Shown here piece by piece: positions 17,576 to 26,955 of a stretch of 64,000 bases of DNA. The translations under genes were made by a program, and so were the position numbers. Under the pieces are notes generated by a model. It did not search any database. It saw only the letters and a program-made list of their open reading frames with translations, and was not told the DNA's origin. Positions within the stretch are counted from its first letter, which is position 1. Each line of letters starts with the position of its first letter. Source of the DNA: CAYPTB01 sp964413535 (lineage in GTDB: Bacteria; Planctomycetota; UBA1135; GCA-002686595); assembly GCA_964413535.1 (NCBI GenBank), contig CAYPTB010000029.1:174921-238920 (forward strand), given 5' to 3'.

Positions 17576-17870
17576 TGGAAAGGGTGACGGGATGGACGGA
17601 CGTGGGCGCGATTGAACCGCGTCCGCTCGCGGAAGGCAAAGACACGGGCCCGAACACCACCGGCCGCCGGAGGAAAGAGCGTCGACGAGGGCGGTTGGGC
17701 GAGCCGCCCGAGCGGAGCCCACGGACATCGGTTGCCGAGCGCTTGCTATCCTGGCGCGCGAGCGACCGGCTCGAACGACCTCGACTGCCGCCATGCGATT
17801 CGAAGTGATCGTGGACGAAGTCGCTCTCGCTCGGGAGTGCGTGAGGGCCGGCAAGGCGCCCCGCACGACA

Positions 17871-18506
17871 CTAGATCAAGTACTTCACCGCTGCGAAGCC
17901 CGCGACGAGCAGTACTCCGAGGCCGATGGTGACGAGCTCGAAGTAGCGGTCGAGCCACGTCTTCACCGTCGGGCCGAGGAAGAAGATGGCCGTCGCGACC
18001 AGGAAGAAGCGCGCGCCGCGTCCGAGGATCGAGGCCACGATCAACGTCGGGAGGGCCACTTCGAAGACCCCCGACGCGATGGTGAACACCTTGTACGGGA
18101 TGGGCGTGAACGCGGCGCCGAAGATGGCGAGGAAGGCGTGATCGTTGTACCCCGCTTCGACCTTGGCGAACGCCTCGTGCGTGAAGCCCGGAACGTAGTC
18201 GAAGAAGAGCCAACTGATGCGCGACCACAGGGTGAGGCCGATCCACCAGCCGAGGATGCCCCCGAGTGCGGACGCGGCGGTCGAGACGGCCGCGTAGAAG
18301 AACGAGCGCTTGGGGCGGCTGACGGAGAGCGCGATCTGCAGCACGTCCGGCGGGATCGGGAAGAACGAGCTCTCCGCGAAGGAAAGCACCGCCAAGGCCG
18401 GCGTCCCGTAGGGCGTCTCGGCCCACGACAGGACCCACAGGTAGAGCCGCTTCACGACGTTCGGTCGGCGCGGGACGGCGGTCTGGCTCTCGGCTTCCAG
18501 CGTCAT
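17871..18506 (-). CDS. DedA/YqaA-like VTT-domain membrane protein
   Basis: A 211-aa inner-membrane protein of the VTT (formerly SNARE-associated) family. FAESSFFPIPPDVLQIALSV carries the conserved E-x-x-x-P-x-P motif on a re-entrant loop, GGILGWWIGLTLW the G-rich helix, and GAAFTPIPYKVFTIASGVF the second re-entrant motif. DedA proteins translocate polyprenyl phosphate or phospholipids; the short YqaA type fits the length here. It is divergent from the terC-like gene. Confidence 0.87.
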   Translation of the reverse strand: MTLEAESQTAVPRRPNVVKRLYLWVLSWAETPYGTPALAVLSFAESSFFPIPPDVLQIALSVSRPKRSFFYAAVSTAASALGGILGWWIGLTLWSRISWLFFDYVPGFTHEAFAKVEAGYNDHAFLAIFGAAFTPIPYKVFTIASGVFEVALPTLIVASILGRGARFFLVATAIFFLGPTVKTWLDRYFELVTIGLGVLLVAGFAAVKYLI

Positions 18507-18586
18507 GGATCGCTTCGTCGGCTCACGAGCCCCGAGAACGATAGCGGCGCGGGGACGGATTGGCGACGCACGGAGGGAACTTTCGG

Positions 18587-19516
18587 ATGACGTCCTGGAT
18601 GTGGGGGGTTTTTGCGATCCTCGTGGTCGTGATGCTCGCCCTCGATCTCGGGTTCCACCGGGAGGCGAGCCCCGCCCGGATGCGCGCGGACGTGCTGTGG
18701 AGCGTGGCCTGGGTGGCCGTGGCCGTGGCCTTCGGCGGCGTGCTCGCGCTCGTGCTCGACGAGGGCGGGAAGCGGTCGGCCGAGTACTTCGCGTGCTACG
18801 TCACCGAGAAGACGCTGAGCGTGGACAACCTCTTCGTCTTCGTGGTGATCTTCCGCTACTTCGGCATCCCCACCGCCAGCCAGCACCGGGTGCTCGTGTG
18901 GGGGATCCTGGGAGCGCTCGTGCTGCGCGGGCTCTTCATCTGGCTCGGCCTCGAGCTGATCGAGCGCTTCACCTGGACGAGCTACGTGCTCGGCGGATTC
19001 CTGATCTTCACCGCGATCCGCATCGCCCGGGAGGGCGGGCAGGAGGTCCACCCGGAGGGCAATCCCTTCCTGCGCATGTGTCGCCGCTTCCTACCGATCG
19101 AGCTCGGCCTGCACGGGACGAAGTTCGCGATCAGGAAGGACGGGAAGCTGTACTTCACCCCGCTGTTCCTCGCCCTGATCGTCGTCGAGACGACCGACGT
19201 CGTCTTCGCCGTGGATTCCGTGCCGGCCGCGCTCGCACTCTCCTCCGATCCGCTCGTGCTCTACACCTCGAACGTCATGGCCGTTCTCGGGCTGCGCGCG
19301 CTGTACTTCGTCGTCGCGGGGATGATCGACCTCTTCCACCACCTGCGCTACGGGCTCGCGGGCGTCCTCGCGCTCACGGCGATCAAGATGATCCTGAAGG
19401 AGCACGTCGAGATCCCGATCGGTTACGCCCTCGGTGCGGTCGTCCTCGTGCTCGCCGCTTCCATCGTGTCCTCGCTCGTGTTCCACGACCCGCGGAAGAA
19501 GACCGACGGCGAGTAG
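18587..19516 (+). CDS. TerC family integral membrane protein
   Basis: A 309-aa membrane protein with eight or nine helices. EKTLSVDNLFVFVVIFRYF and VETTDVVFAVDSVPAALAL are the two conserved acidic helices of the TerC family. TerC proteins are linked to Mn2+ efflux and metal loading of secreted proteins. The ATG at 18587 has CGGAGGG about 9 nt upstream; a TTG at 18560 is open but less likely. The next gene starts 14 bp after the stop and is probably cotranscribed. Confidence 0.9.
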   Translation: MTSWMWGVFAILVVVMLALDLGFHREASPARMRADVLWSVAWVAVAVAFGGVLALVLDEGGKRSAEYFACYVTEKTLSVDNLFVFVVIFRYFGIPTASQHRVLVWGILGALVLRGLFIWLGLELIERFTWTSYVLGGFLIFTAIRIAREGGQEVHPEGNPFLRMCRRFLPIELGLHGTKFAIRKDGKLYFTPLFLALIVVETTDVVFAVDSVPAALALSSDPLVLYTSNVMAVLGLRALYFVVAGMIDLFHHLRYGLAGVLALTAIKMILKEHVEIPIGYALGAVVLVLAASIVSSLVFHDPRKKTDGE

Positions 19517-19530
19517 CCCCTGCTCGACCC

Positions 19531-20832
19531 ATGTCGCACTCGCCGCACGGCCATCGATCGATCCTCGCCGGTCTCGCGCTCGGAGCCCTGGCCGGCGCTG
19601 CCGCGAACGCTCTGGCGCGCGAGGACGAAGGCGTCGAGCTCCTCGTCTCGCGCGCGGTCGACGCCGTTGCCTACCCCGTCGGTCAGGTGTTCCTGCGGCT
19701 CCTGTTCCTCGTCGTCGTGCCGCTCGTCTTCGCGTCGCTGGCCGCGGGCGTGGCGCGTCTGGGCGACGTCGAGAAGCTCGGCCGGCTCGGCGCGCGCACG
19801 CTCGCCTTCTTCCTCGTGACGATGTCCCTCTCGGCCGTGCTCGGCATCTTCGCCATGGACGTGTTCCGGCCCGGCACGGGCTTCGACGAGAGCGCGCGCG
19901 CGGGGCTCGTCATCGGATCGGGAGAAGCCGTGGCGAAGGTCGAGAGCGCGGCGGCCGCGCGCAGCACCGACTCGCTGCGCGGCGTCGTCACCGAGATCCT
20001 GGACGCCTTCCTGCCGCGCAACGTCCTGAAGGCGGCAGTCGAGATGCAGATGCTCCCGCTGGTCGTCTTCGCCCTCGTGTTCGGCGCCGCCCTCTCGCTG
20101 CTCGAGGAGCGCCGGCGGACGCCGCTGCTCGACTTCTTCGACGCCATCGTCGGCACGATGGAACGCATCGTCGGCTTCGCGATGAAGCTCGCGCCGATCG
20201 CGGTCTTCTGCCTGATCTTCGCGACGATCGCCCAGTTCGGCGTCGAGCTCCTGGGGAAGCTCGCCTTCTACGTCGCCATCGTCCTCGTCTGCTACCTGAT
20301 CCAGCTCTTCCTCCTCTACCCCGTGCTCGTCGTCATCTTCGCTCGGATGAACCCGCGCGTGTTCCTGCAGCGCATCGCGCCCGTCATGGTGACGGCTTTC
20401 GCCACGTCGTCGTCGAGCGCCACGCTCCCGACGTCGCTGCGCGTCGCCCAGACCGAGCTCGGCATCCGTGGGCCGGTGGCGGGTTTCGTCCTCCCGCTCG
20501 GCGCCACCATGAACATGTGCGGCACGGCGCTGTTCGAGGGCGCGGCGGTGCTGTTCGTGGCCCAGGTCTTCCAGGTCGACCTCTCGCTCGCCGACCAGGC
20601 CTTGGTCGTGCTCCTGTGCGTGCTCTCTTCCGTCGGCGCGGCGGGCGTTCCGGGCGGATCGCTGCCGCTCATGATGATCGTCATGGATCAGGTCGGCGTG
20701 CCGCCGGACGGCATCGGGATCATCCTGGGCGTCGACCGCCTGCTCGACATGGGCCGCACGGTCGTGAACGTCAGCGGCGACCTCGCCTGCGCCGCGTACA
20801 TCGAGCGCGTGGAGCGCGAGCGGCTGGCCTGA
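19531..20832 (+). CDS. Dicarboxylate/amino acid:cation symporter (DctA/GltP type)
   Basis: A 433-aa protein of the glutamate-transporter fold. Visible landmarks are FLRLLFLVVVPLVFASLAAGV early, the serine-rich hairpin AFATSSSSATLPTSLRVA (HP1), PLGATMNMCGTALFEG (TM7, the NMDGT-like motif read here as NMCGT), VGAAGVPGGSLPLM (HP2) and LDMGRTVVNVSGD (TM8). The Asp of NMDGT, a cation ligand in the family, is Cys here. It imports a C4-dicarboxylate or acidic amino acid with Na+ or H+. Confidence 0.9.
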   Translation: MSHSPHGHRSILAGLALGALAGAAANALAREDEGVELLVSRAVDAVAYPVGQVFLRLLFLVVVPLVFASLAAGVARLGDVEKLGRLGARTLAFFLVTMSLSAVLGIFAMDVFRPGTGFDESARAGLVIGSGEAVAKVESAAAARSTDSLRGVVTEILDAFLPRNVLKAAVEMQMLPLVVFALVFGAALSLLEERRRTPLLDFFDAIVGTMERIVGFAMKLAPIAVFCLIFATIAQFGVELLGKLAFYVAIVLVCYLIQLFLLYPVLVVIFARMNPRVFLQRIAPVMVTAFATSSSSATLPTSLRVAQTELGIRGPVAGFVLPLGATMNMCGTALFEGAAVLFVAQVFQVDLSLADQALVVLLCVLSSVGAAGVPGGSLPLMMIVMDQVGVPPDGIGIILGVDRLLDMGRTVVNVSGDLACAAYIERVERERLA

Positions 20833-20865
20833 CCCGCCGGCGCGCGCCGCGGTAGGATCGACCGC

Positions 20866-21015
20866 ATGTCAGGGACCCGAGACTTCTACCGCCGCACGTG
20901 GGAGGACGGGGCGCCCGAGCACCGGGCGCTGTGGGCGGCGAAGCGGATGCTGCACGAGGCGGGGCATCCCCTGCGCGATTGGGCGGCGTGGGTGCTTTCG
21001 GGCTCGAGCGACTGA
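20866..21015 (+). CDS. Small ORF, 49 aa, unknown
   Basis: Starts MSGTRDFYRRTWEDGAPEHR, ends WVLSGSSD. GGTAGGA at 20851-20857 sits 8 nt before the ATG, and codon use matches the neighbours. The peptide is Trp-rich and amphipathic (LWAAKRMLHEAG). No homologue is recognised. It lies between the symporter and the GT-C gene on the same strand. Confidence 0.45.
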   Translation: MSGTRDFYRRTWEDGAPEHRALWAAKRMLHEAGHPLRDWAAWVLSGSSD

Positions 21016-21074
21016 CGGCACCGACCGGGTCCGTCCCCTTTTGCCCGCGCGCGTCCGGAGACTAACCTTCCCGG

Positions 21075-22913
21075 GTGGCGCCCCCGCCGAAGCACGCGTC
21101 GGATGCTCGACGGACGGCGCTCTGCACCGCGGGGGCAGGTCTCGTCCTCCTCGCGTGCGCCGCGTACTACGCGCTCGGTGTCTGGCAGCTCCAGCACAAA
21201 CTGCTCGACGACGGCTACATCGTCTTCCGCCTGGCCGAGAACCTCGCCGCGGGGCACGGCATCGTCTGGAACCCGGGCGGCGAGCCGACGGAGAGCTGCA
21301 CGAGCTTCCTCTACCCGTTCGCGATGGCTGCGCTGGTCCGCCTGGGAGCGAGCCCGTTCGCGAGCAACCTCGCGCTCTCGGCAGCCTCGGCGCTGGCGGT
21401 CGTGGGGCTCGCCTTCGCGACGCTCCGGCGCGGGCTCGCGCGCCACACCGTGGCGGGCGCCGCCGTCCTCGGGAGCTATCTGCTCGACGTCAAGGCGGTC
21501 ATCCGCGGCTCGGTGAGCGGGCTCGAGACGGCCTTCTTCTCCTTCGTCGTCCTGTTCGCGTGGCACGCCGCCCTGCGGCTCGTCGAGCGACCCGGGCGCG
21601 GGCGCGCGGCCGTCCTCGGACTCGCCTGCTTCGCCGCCGTGCTCGGCCGGCCGACGGGAGCGCTCTTCGCCGCCGCCCTGCTCGCCGTCCTCGCCGCGCG
21701 CTCGGTCTTCGGTCGGTCGCGCTCGGCGCAGGGACGCGAGGCGGTCCTGCTGGCGGGCGCGATCTTCTCCGTGTGCGGGCTCGCGTTCGCCGCGTTCAAG
21801 CTCTCCTACTTCGGCTACCTGCTCCCGAACTCCTTCCACCTCAAGGGGCGCGACGTGTCGAGCCTCGGCGCGCCCACCGCGCTCGAGTACCTCGGCCGCG
21901 TGATCGTACCGTTCATGCCCTTGTGCGCCGTCGCCCTGGCGGCCGGCTGGAGGCGCATCCTCGATGCGCTGCGCGACCCGGCGACGTGCACGCGCGCGCT
22001 GGTCACCGCCCTGCCGCCGCTCGCCTTCCTCGTCTACTACGGCTGGTTTGCCGACGTCCCGCACGCCGCCTACCGCTACTTCGTGCCCGTGCACGCCTTC
22101 GTGCTCGTCGGCGTCGCGGCACTGCTCGTCCCGCTGCACGGCGCGCGCCCGACCGTCGCCGCCCTCGGCGTCATCGCGGCCTTGGGCGGGCTCGTCTACG
22201 CCGCCGCCGCGAGCTACGGCTTTGGCCTGACGTGGCCCGCGACCGTCAAGCCGCCCTCGCGGCTCGTGGCCCACATGGAGCGCTTCGGCCGCGAGCTCGG
22301 CGCGACCAGGCTCGGGACCCGGGCCGCGCTGATCAACGACTCCGCGGGCGCGCTCCCCTGGGCGAGCGGCTTCCGGCACGTCGACCGCACCGGCCTCGCG
22401 GACAACTTCCTCTCGGGGCGGGACGATCCGACGCCGCAGGAGCGCGAGGCCTACATCTGGTCGCAGAACGCAGACGTCTACTTGGGCTTCGAGCCCCAAG
22501 CCTCTCCGAACGTGGAGCGCGTGGAGGACGAGCCGCTCATGCAGACGCGCTACGTGCGCCGGTCTCTCCTCGGCCGCGACAAGAGCGAAGTGGACCGACG
22601 TACCTTCGGCGGGAGCCCGGAGATCACGCACCTTCGCATGCGCGAGTTGCGCGATCGCTGGCACCTCGTCGGCTTGCTCGAGGACTCCGCCTACTGGGAG
22701 AGCTACTGGAAGTTGTGGCTCTTCGCCTACGTGCGCCGGGACTCGCCGCACTTCGACGAGTTGGTCGGCGCCCTCGAGGACTCGATCGACTGCGAGGCGC
22801 ACGAAATCGACCTCGATGCGTCGCTGAGCGAGGCCCCGCTTCCGGCAGCCATGACCGAGGAAGCTCAGGCGCGCCTTCGACTGCGGGCCAAGTCCGCAGA
22901 CGATTCGGACTGA
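21075..22913 (+). CDS. GT-C-type membrane glycosyltransferase-like protein
   Basis: A 612-aa protein with about ten predicted helices in the first 400 residues and a soluble C-terminal domain. The first loop carries the acidic pair DD45-46 in LLDDGYIVFRLAENLAAGHG followed by NPGGEPTESCTSFLYP; the same block occurs in the GT-C protein at 37676-39418. GT-C enzymes transfer sugars from lipid carriers outside the cytoplasm, with the first-loop acid as catalytic base. The start is GTG. The substrate is unknown. Confidence 0.8.
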   Translation: MAPPPKHASDARRTALCTAGAGLVLLACAAYYALGVWQLQHKLLDDGYIVFRLAENLAAGHGIVWNPGGEPTESCTSFLYPFAMAALVRLGASPFASNLALSAASALAVVGLAFATLRRGLARHTVAGAAVLGSYLLDVKAVIRGSVSGLETAFFSFVVLFAWHAALRLVERPGRGRAAVLGLACFAAVLGRPTGALFAAALLAVLAARSVFGRSRSAQGREAVLLAGAIFSVCGLAFAAFKLSYFGYLLPNSFHLKGRDVSSLGAPTALEYLGRVIVPFMPLCAVALAAGWRRILDALRDPATCTRALVTALPPLAFLVYYGWFADVPHAAYRYFVPVHAFVLVGVAALLVPLHGARPTVAALGVIAALGGLVYAAAASYGFGLTWPATVKPPSRLVAHMERFGRELGATRLGTRAALINDSAGALPWASGFRHVDRTGLADNFLSGRDDPTPQEREAYIWSQNADVYLGFEPQASPNVERVEDEPLMQTRYVRRSLLGRDKSEVDRRTFGGSPEITHLRMRELRDRWHLVGLLEDSAYWESYWKLWLFAYVRRDSPHFDELVGALEDSIDCEAHEIDLDASLSEAPLPAAMTEEAQARLRLRAKSADDSD

Positions 22914-23109
22914 GGGGCGCGCTCCGGCCACCGATGGCGACATGAGTCGGTCTCGACACCGGATGCGAATCGCGCACCCCCGCAGCTACGCACTATTCGC
23001 GGCTGTCGCATTCGGGGTAACTGGGTAGCTTGGGACCGCCGGCGCGCGCGCGGGAGCCGCGGAGGGGGGCCGGTAATCCTCTCGAGTCCCCGCACCTTCA
23101 GGAGCAAGC

Positions 23110-24741
23110 ATGACCACGGGATCTCGTTGCCTCGTCCTGTTCGCAGCCACGTGTTGCGGCGCGACCGCTTCGGCTCAAGGCCTCGATTCGGCTTCATCGG
23201 CAGTTTCGACACCCGTCCTGGGTTCGACCTTCCGCTCGATCGACGGGACGTCCAACAACCTCACGCACCCCAGGTGGGGAGCTGCGAACGTTCCACTCCT
23301 GCGGCGCTCCGCGGCGGGCTACGCCGACGGCTTGACCTCACCTGGAGGCGCCACGCGGCCCAGCCCGCGAGCGGTCAGCAACGCCCTCTGCGCCCAATCC
23401 GGCTCGTTCCCGAATGCGGAGGGAGCCTCCGACTTCGTGTGGCAGTGGGGTCAGTTCGTCGACCACGACCTCGACCTGACCGGGGGAGCCAGCCCAGCCG
23501 AGCCCTTCGACATCCAGATCCCGCTGGGCGATCCGTTCTTCGATCCGTTCAGCACGGGCACGGAGACGATGGCCCTGTCCCGCTCGAAGTACCGCATCGA
23601 CGCCGTGGGTATGCGTCAGCAGATGAACGAGATCACGGCGTACATCGATGCGTCGATGGTCTACGGATCGGACGTCCCGCGGGCGCTCGAGTTGCGCGCG
23701 CTCGACGGAACCGGACGACTCGAGGTGAGCGCGGGTGACCTCATGCCCTTCAACCTGAACGCCTTTCCGAACGCTCCCACGGAGTTCGACCCATCGATGT
23801 TCCTCGCCGGCGACGTGCGCTCCAACGAGCAGAACGGGCTGACGGCGCTGCACACGCTCTTCGTGCGCGAGCACAACACCTGGGCCGACCTGTTCGGGAT
23901 CCTGCTGCCGCTCTCGGACGACGAGACGCGCTATCAGCTCGCCCGCACGATCGTCTGGGCCGAAGTCCAGGCCATCACCTACAACGAGTGGCTGCCCGTG
24001 CTCATCGGCCCGAACGCTCTCCCGCCCTACACGGGTTACCGGCCGGCCACGAATCCCGGCGTCGCGAACGAGTTCTCGTCGGCGGCCTTCCGCGTGGGAC
24101 ACACGCTCTTGAGCCCGACGCTCTTGCGCCGGGACGCCCTCGGGAACCCCATCGCGGCCGGTGACCTTCCGCTCCAGAGCGCCTTCTTCAACCCCGGCGC
24201 GATCGTCACCCACGGGATCGAGCCGCTCCTGCGCGGGCTCGCCATGCAGCCTGCCCAAGAGGTCGACCCTCTGATCGTCGACGACGTGCGCAACTTCCTG
24301 TTCGGGCCCCCGGGAGCCGGCGGATTCGACCTCGCTTCGCTGAACCTGCAGCGCGGTCGCGACCACGGGCTCGCCGACTACAACGCGATGCGCCGCGGCT
24401 ACCGCCTCCCGCTCGTCACCGACTTCGACGAGATCACGTCCGATCCCGCCCTGGCACTGGCCCTGGAGAACACCTACGGCTCGGTGGACGACATCGACTC
24501 GTGGGTCGGAGGCCTGGCCGAGGACCACGTGACCGGCGCGCTCGTCGGCCCGCTGATCCAAAGGGTGCTGATCGACCAGTTCACGCGCGTGCGCGACGGC
24601 GACCGCTTCTGGTACCAGCTCCACCTCGACCCGAGCTTCGTGTCGCTCGTCGAAGCCCAGACCCTGGCGGTGATCATCCGCCGCAACACCTCGATCGGCA
24701 GCGAGCTACAGGACGACGTGTTCCACGCCCTGGTCCCTTGA
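23110..24741 (+). CDS. Secreted animal-type heme peroxidase
   Basis: A 543-aa protein with an N-terminal signal peptide (cleavage probably after ATASA, residues 19-23). WGQFVDHDLDLT (113-124) contains the distal His119 and the Asp that binds heme covalently in the family; DVRSNEQNG carries Arg237, and FRVGHTLLSP has the proximal His331. These are the catalytic elements of peroxinectin/cyclooxygenase-superfamily peroxidases, which oxidise halides or phenols with H2O2. AGGAG stands 7 nt before the ATG. It is a free-standing gene followed by a strong hairpin. Confidence 0.93.
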   Translation: MTTGSRCLVLFAATCCGATASAQGLDSASSAVSTPVLGSTFRSIDGTSNNLTHPRWGAANVPLLRRSAAGYADGLTSPGGATRPSPRAVSNALCAQSGSFPNAEGASDFVWQWGQFVDHDLDLTGGASPAEPFDIQIPLGDPFFDPFSTGTETMALSRSKYRIDAVGMRQQMNEITAYIDASMVYGSDVPRALELRALDGTGRLEVSAGDLMPFNLNAFPNAPTEFDPSMFLAGDVRSNEQNGLTALHTLFVREHNTWADLFGILLPLSDDETRYQLARTIVWAEVQAITYNEWLPVLIGPNALPPYTGYRPATNPGVANEFSSAAFRVGHTLLSPTLLRRDALGNPIAAGDLPLQSAFFNPGAIVTHGIEPLLRGLAMQPAQEVDPLIVDDVRNFLFGPPGAGGFDLASLNLQRGRDHGLADYNAMRRGYRLPLVTDFDEITSDPALALALENTYGSVDDIDSWVGGLAEDHVTGALVGPLIQRVLIDQFTRVRDGDRFWYQLHLDPSFVSLVEAQTLAVIIRRNTSIGSELQDDVFHALVP

Positions 24742-24782
24742 CCCATCGCGCCCGGACCGGGGAACATGGGCCCGGCGCCAAG

Positions 24783-24820
24783 ACGGCCCGTGAGCGCAAA
24801 GCTCGCGGGCCGTTCTCGTT
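24783..24820 (+). terminator. Terminator hairpin after the peroxidase gene
   Basis: A 13-bp stem (24783-24795 with 24801-24813, one T-G wobble) closes a GCAAA loop and is followed by TCTCGTT. It lies 41 bp past the peroxidase stop and between convergent genes, so it may serve both. Confidence 0.65.
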
Positions 24821-24972
24821 CCAACCACCCCACGACGTCAGCGCGAAGAGCGCGGCACGAGACGCACCTCGTGGTCGCTGAACCCCCCCGGCGGAACGTC
24901 GCTTCCGCGCGACGGCCGAGGCTCGCCGACACCCGTCGAATGTCTCGGGCTGGAGCTCCGCGCCGCAGGAGG

Positions 24973-25947
24973 TCAGAAGAATTCGATGTCTCCCATCGTC
25001 TGGTACCAGCGCGCGTGCAGCCAATCGCGGTCGACGTGGGGGCGGTTCCAGCGCGCGACGCATTGGTAGGTCGTCGGGTGCATGAAGAAGCCGTACTCGG
25101 TCTGGAAGCGGCGCAGCGCCTCGCAGGCGGGAGAGAACCAGGTGACGAGGTACGGCCGCTCGCGTTCGCGCGCATAGCGCAGGGCAGCGGAGAGGAGCGC
25201 GCGCTCCGCGTCGAGGTCGCCGCGCGGCACGAGCCATTCGGCGAGCGCCGCCACGTCGGGGTGCCAGCCGCCCTCGCGCAGCACGCACACGCCGCGCAGC
25301 GCGCCGTCCGGAGCGCGCGCGCCGAGCAGCGTGTAATCGACGCGCGGATGGTCGCGGTAGCGCCAGCCGAGATAAGTTGCGTCACGGACGACGGCCACTC
25401 GAAAGTCACGGGCGCAGACCTCCCACAGCCCGTCGACCTCGGCGCCGAGCGTGCAGGGTTCGACTCGCACTTCCTCTGGAGCGTGGAGCTCCCCCGAGGA
25501 GTCGCGGACGAGGAACGTCAGGTCGAACAGGGCCTGGGCGTAGTGGCGCAGCGTGACGCGGCGCAGCGCCGGCTCCGGGATCCCGTACGCGACCACGCCG
25601 CCCTCCTGCAGGTGGTCGTGGATCAAGGTCTGCGCCATGCGGATCATCGTGCGATGTCCCGCCATGCGGCCGCGCAGCGCGGGGTCGATAGCCGCGTCGC
25701 ACATGCACAGGCCGAAGCTCCGTTCGCCGTCGAAGCGCATGCCGAGACGCACGCTCCCGTACATCATGCGGCAACGGCCGTCGGCGTCGAAGGCGCCGAG
25801 CAACGGAGCGGAGCCGCCCGGAGGGCCGTCGAAGCGCCAGCGGAACCACGCCAGGTCCCAGAGCGGAGGGCCGAACGAGCGTCGATGGAGAGCCAGGAAC
25901 TCGTGCTCGTCGCCGGCGCGGTACGGGCGTACGGCGAGCTCGGTCAA
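24973..25947 (-). CDS. GNAT-fold N-acyltransferase-like protein
   Basis: A 324-aa protein. The N-terminal VRPYRAGDEHEFLALHRRSFG and FDADGRCRMMYGSVRLGMRF, then AIDPALRGRMAGHRTMIRMA (the acetyl-CoA pyrophosphate loop region), indicate a GNAT domain; a second GNAT-like half (YTLLGARAPDGALRGVCVLR) follows. Such double-GNAT proteins acylate sugars or peptides in surface-polymer clusters. The start is TTG at 25947, overlapping the stop of the upstream methyltransferase gene as TTGA, with GAGGTG about 8 nt before it: translational coupling is probable. Confidence 0.75.
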   Translation of the reverse strand: MTELAVRPYRAGDEHEFLALHRRSFGPPLWDLAWFRWRFDGPPGGSAPLLGAFDADGRCRMMYGSVRLGMRFDGERSFGLCMCDAAIDPALRGRMAGHRTMIRMAQTLIHDHLQEGGVVAYGIPEPALRRVTLRHYAQALFDLTFLVRDSSGELHAPEEVRVEPCTLGAEVDGLWEVCARDFRVAVVRDATYLGWRYRDHPRVDYTLLGARAPDGALRGVCVLREGGWHPDVAALAEWLVPRGDLDAERALLSAALRYARERERPYLVTWFSPACEALRRFQTEYGFFMHPTTYQCVARWNRPHVDRDWLHARWYQTMGDIEFF

Positions 25948-26699
25948 CGGCGTGACACCTCGATGACGATCTCCTCGTAGCCGAGATCTCCGCGCGCGTG
26001 GCCGCGGTCGAGGCTCGCGACGTTGGCGCAGAACTCGTCGAGCTCGTACTCGATCCCGGCGGGCGTCGGGGGCGAAGCGCCGTCGCCACGGAGTCGGGCG
26101 ACGAGCTCGGCGCGCTTCGCCGCGAGCGCGGCTCCGAAAGCCGCGTGCCACGCCGCGACGGCTCCGTCCAGAGCCGTCTCCTCCACCACGGTCAGACCGG
26201 CGCGCAGCGCGGCTTCGCGCAGCGCGCCGCGCTTGTGGAACGGGACGTCGCTCCACGCCGCGTCGACGCACAGGACCGGATCGAAGCACACGATGCGGCC
26301 GCCCGGTCGGAGGCGCGAGCACGCTAGCGCGAGGAGCGCGGCGAGGTCGGGGAAGTACTGGCGCACCTCGAGCAGGACGATGGCATCGAAGCGCTCGTCC
26401 GACGCCGGCGTCGCAGCCGTGAGATTCCCGGCGCGCATCGCGAGTCGATCCCGGTTCCCGAGCTGGGCTCGGCCGAATGCGACGGCCGGCGACGAAGGAT
26501 CGATGCCCATCACGACGTGGCCGCGCGCGGCGAGCAGAGCGGCCGTGCCGCCCATGCCGCAGCCGACGTCGAGCACGCGCTCGCGGTCGGTGATCCGCTC
26601 GGCGCAGCGCTGCGCCAGACGCTCCATCGCCCCTCCCAGCGCGACGCCGTCACACCGCTCGACTTCGGCTGTGTCGAAGAGCCCGCAGTGGTAGTGCAA
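25944..26699 (-). CDS. Class I SAM-dependent methyltransferase
   Basis: A 251-aa protein. VLDVGCGMGGTAALLAARG is motif I, VMGIDPSSPAV the second strand with the acidic ribose ligand, FDAIVLLEVRQYFPDLAALL motif IV, and LRPGGRIVCFDPV post-motif III. The acceptor is unknown; position in a glycan-type operon suggests a sugar or peptide. A 256-bp gene-free gap separates it from the ABC ATPase gene upstream. Confidence 0.85.
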   Translation of the reverse strand: MHYHCGLFDTAEVERCDGVALGGAMERLAQRCAERITDRERVLDVGCGMGGTAALLAARGHVVMGIDPSSPAVAFGRAQLGNRDRLAMRAGNLTAATPASDERFDAIVLLEVRQYFPDLAALLALACSRLRPGGRIVCFDPVLCVDAAWSDVPFHKRGALREAALRAGLTVVEETALDGAVAAWHAAFGAALAAKRAELVARLRGDGASPPTPAGIEYELDEFCANVASLDRGHARGDLGYEEIVIEVSRR

Positions 26700-26955
26700 C
26701 GTGCCGGTCAGTGCGTGGAGGATGTGCAGCGGATGAGGAGCGCGGGGTGCGACGTCGTTGGTCAGCTCCCCGTGCCCCGGGCCGTGGTTCGCGCGGTGTT
26801 CCCGATCGAATGGCGTGGGGTTCAGCGAGCGAGCTCCGAGTGGGAAAGGAGGGCTCTGGATTCGCGCGGTACGCGGCCAGCGAACGACGACAAGAGAGCC
26901 TACTTCACCGCCCGAACCTCGGGAACCCGCGCCGCGCGGAACGTCCGGCAGCGCC

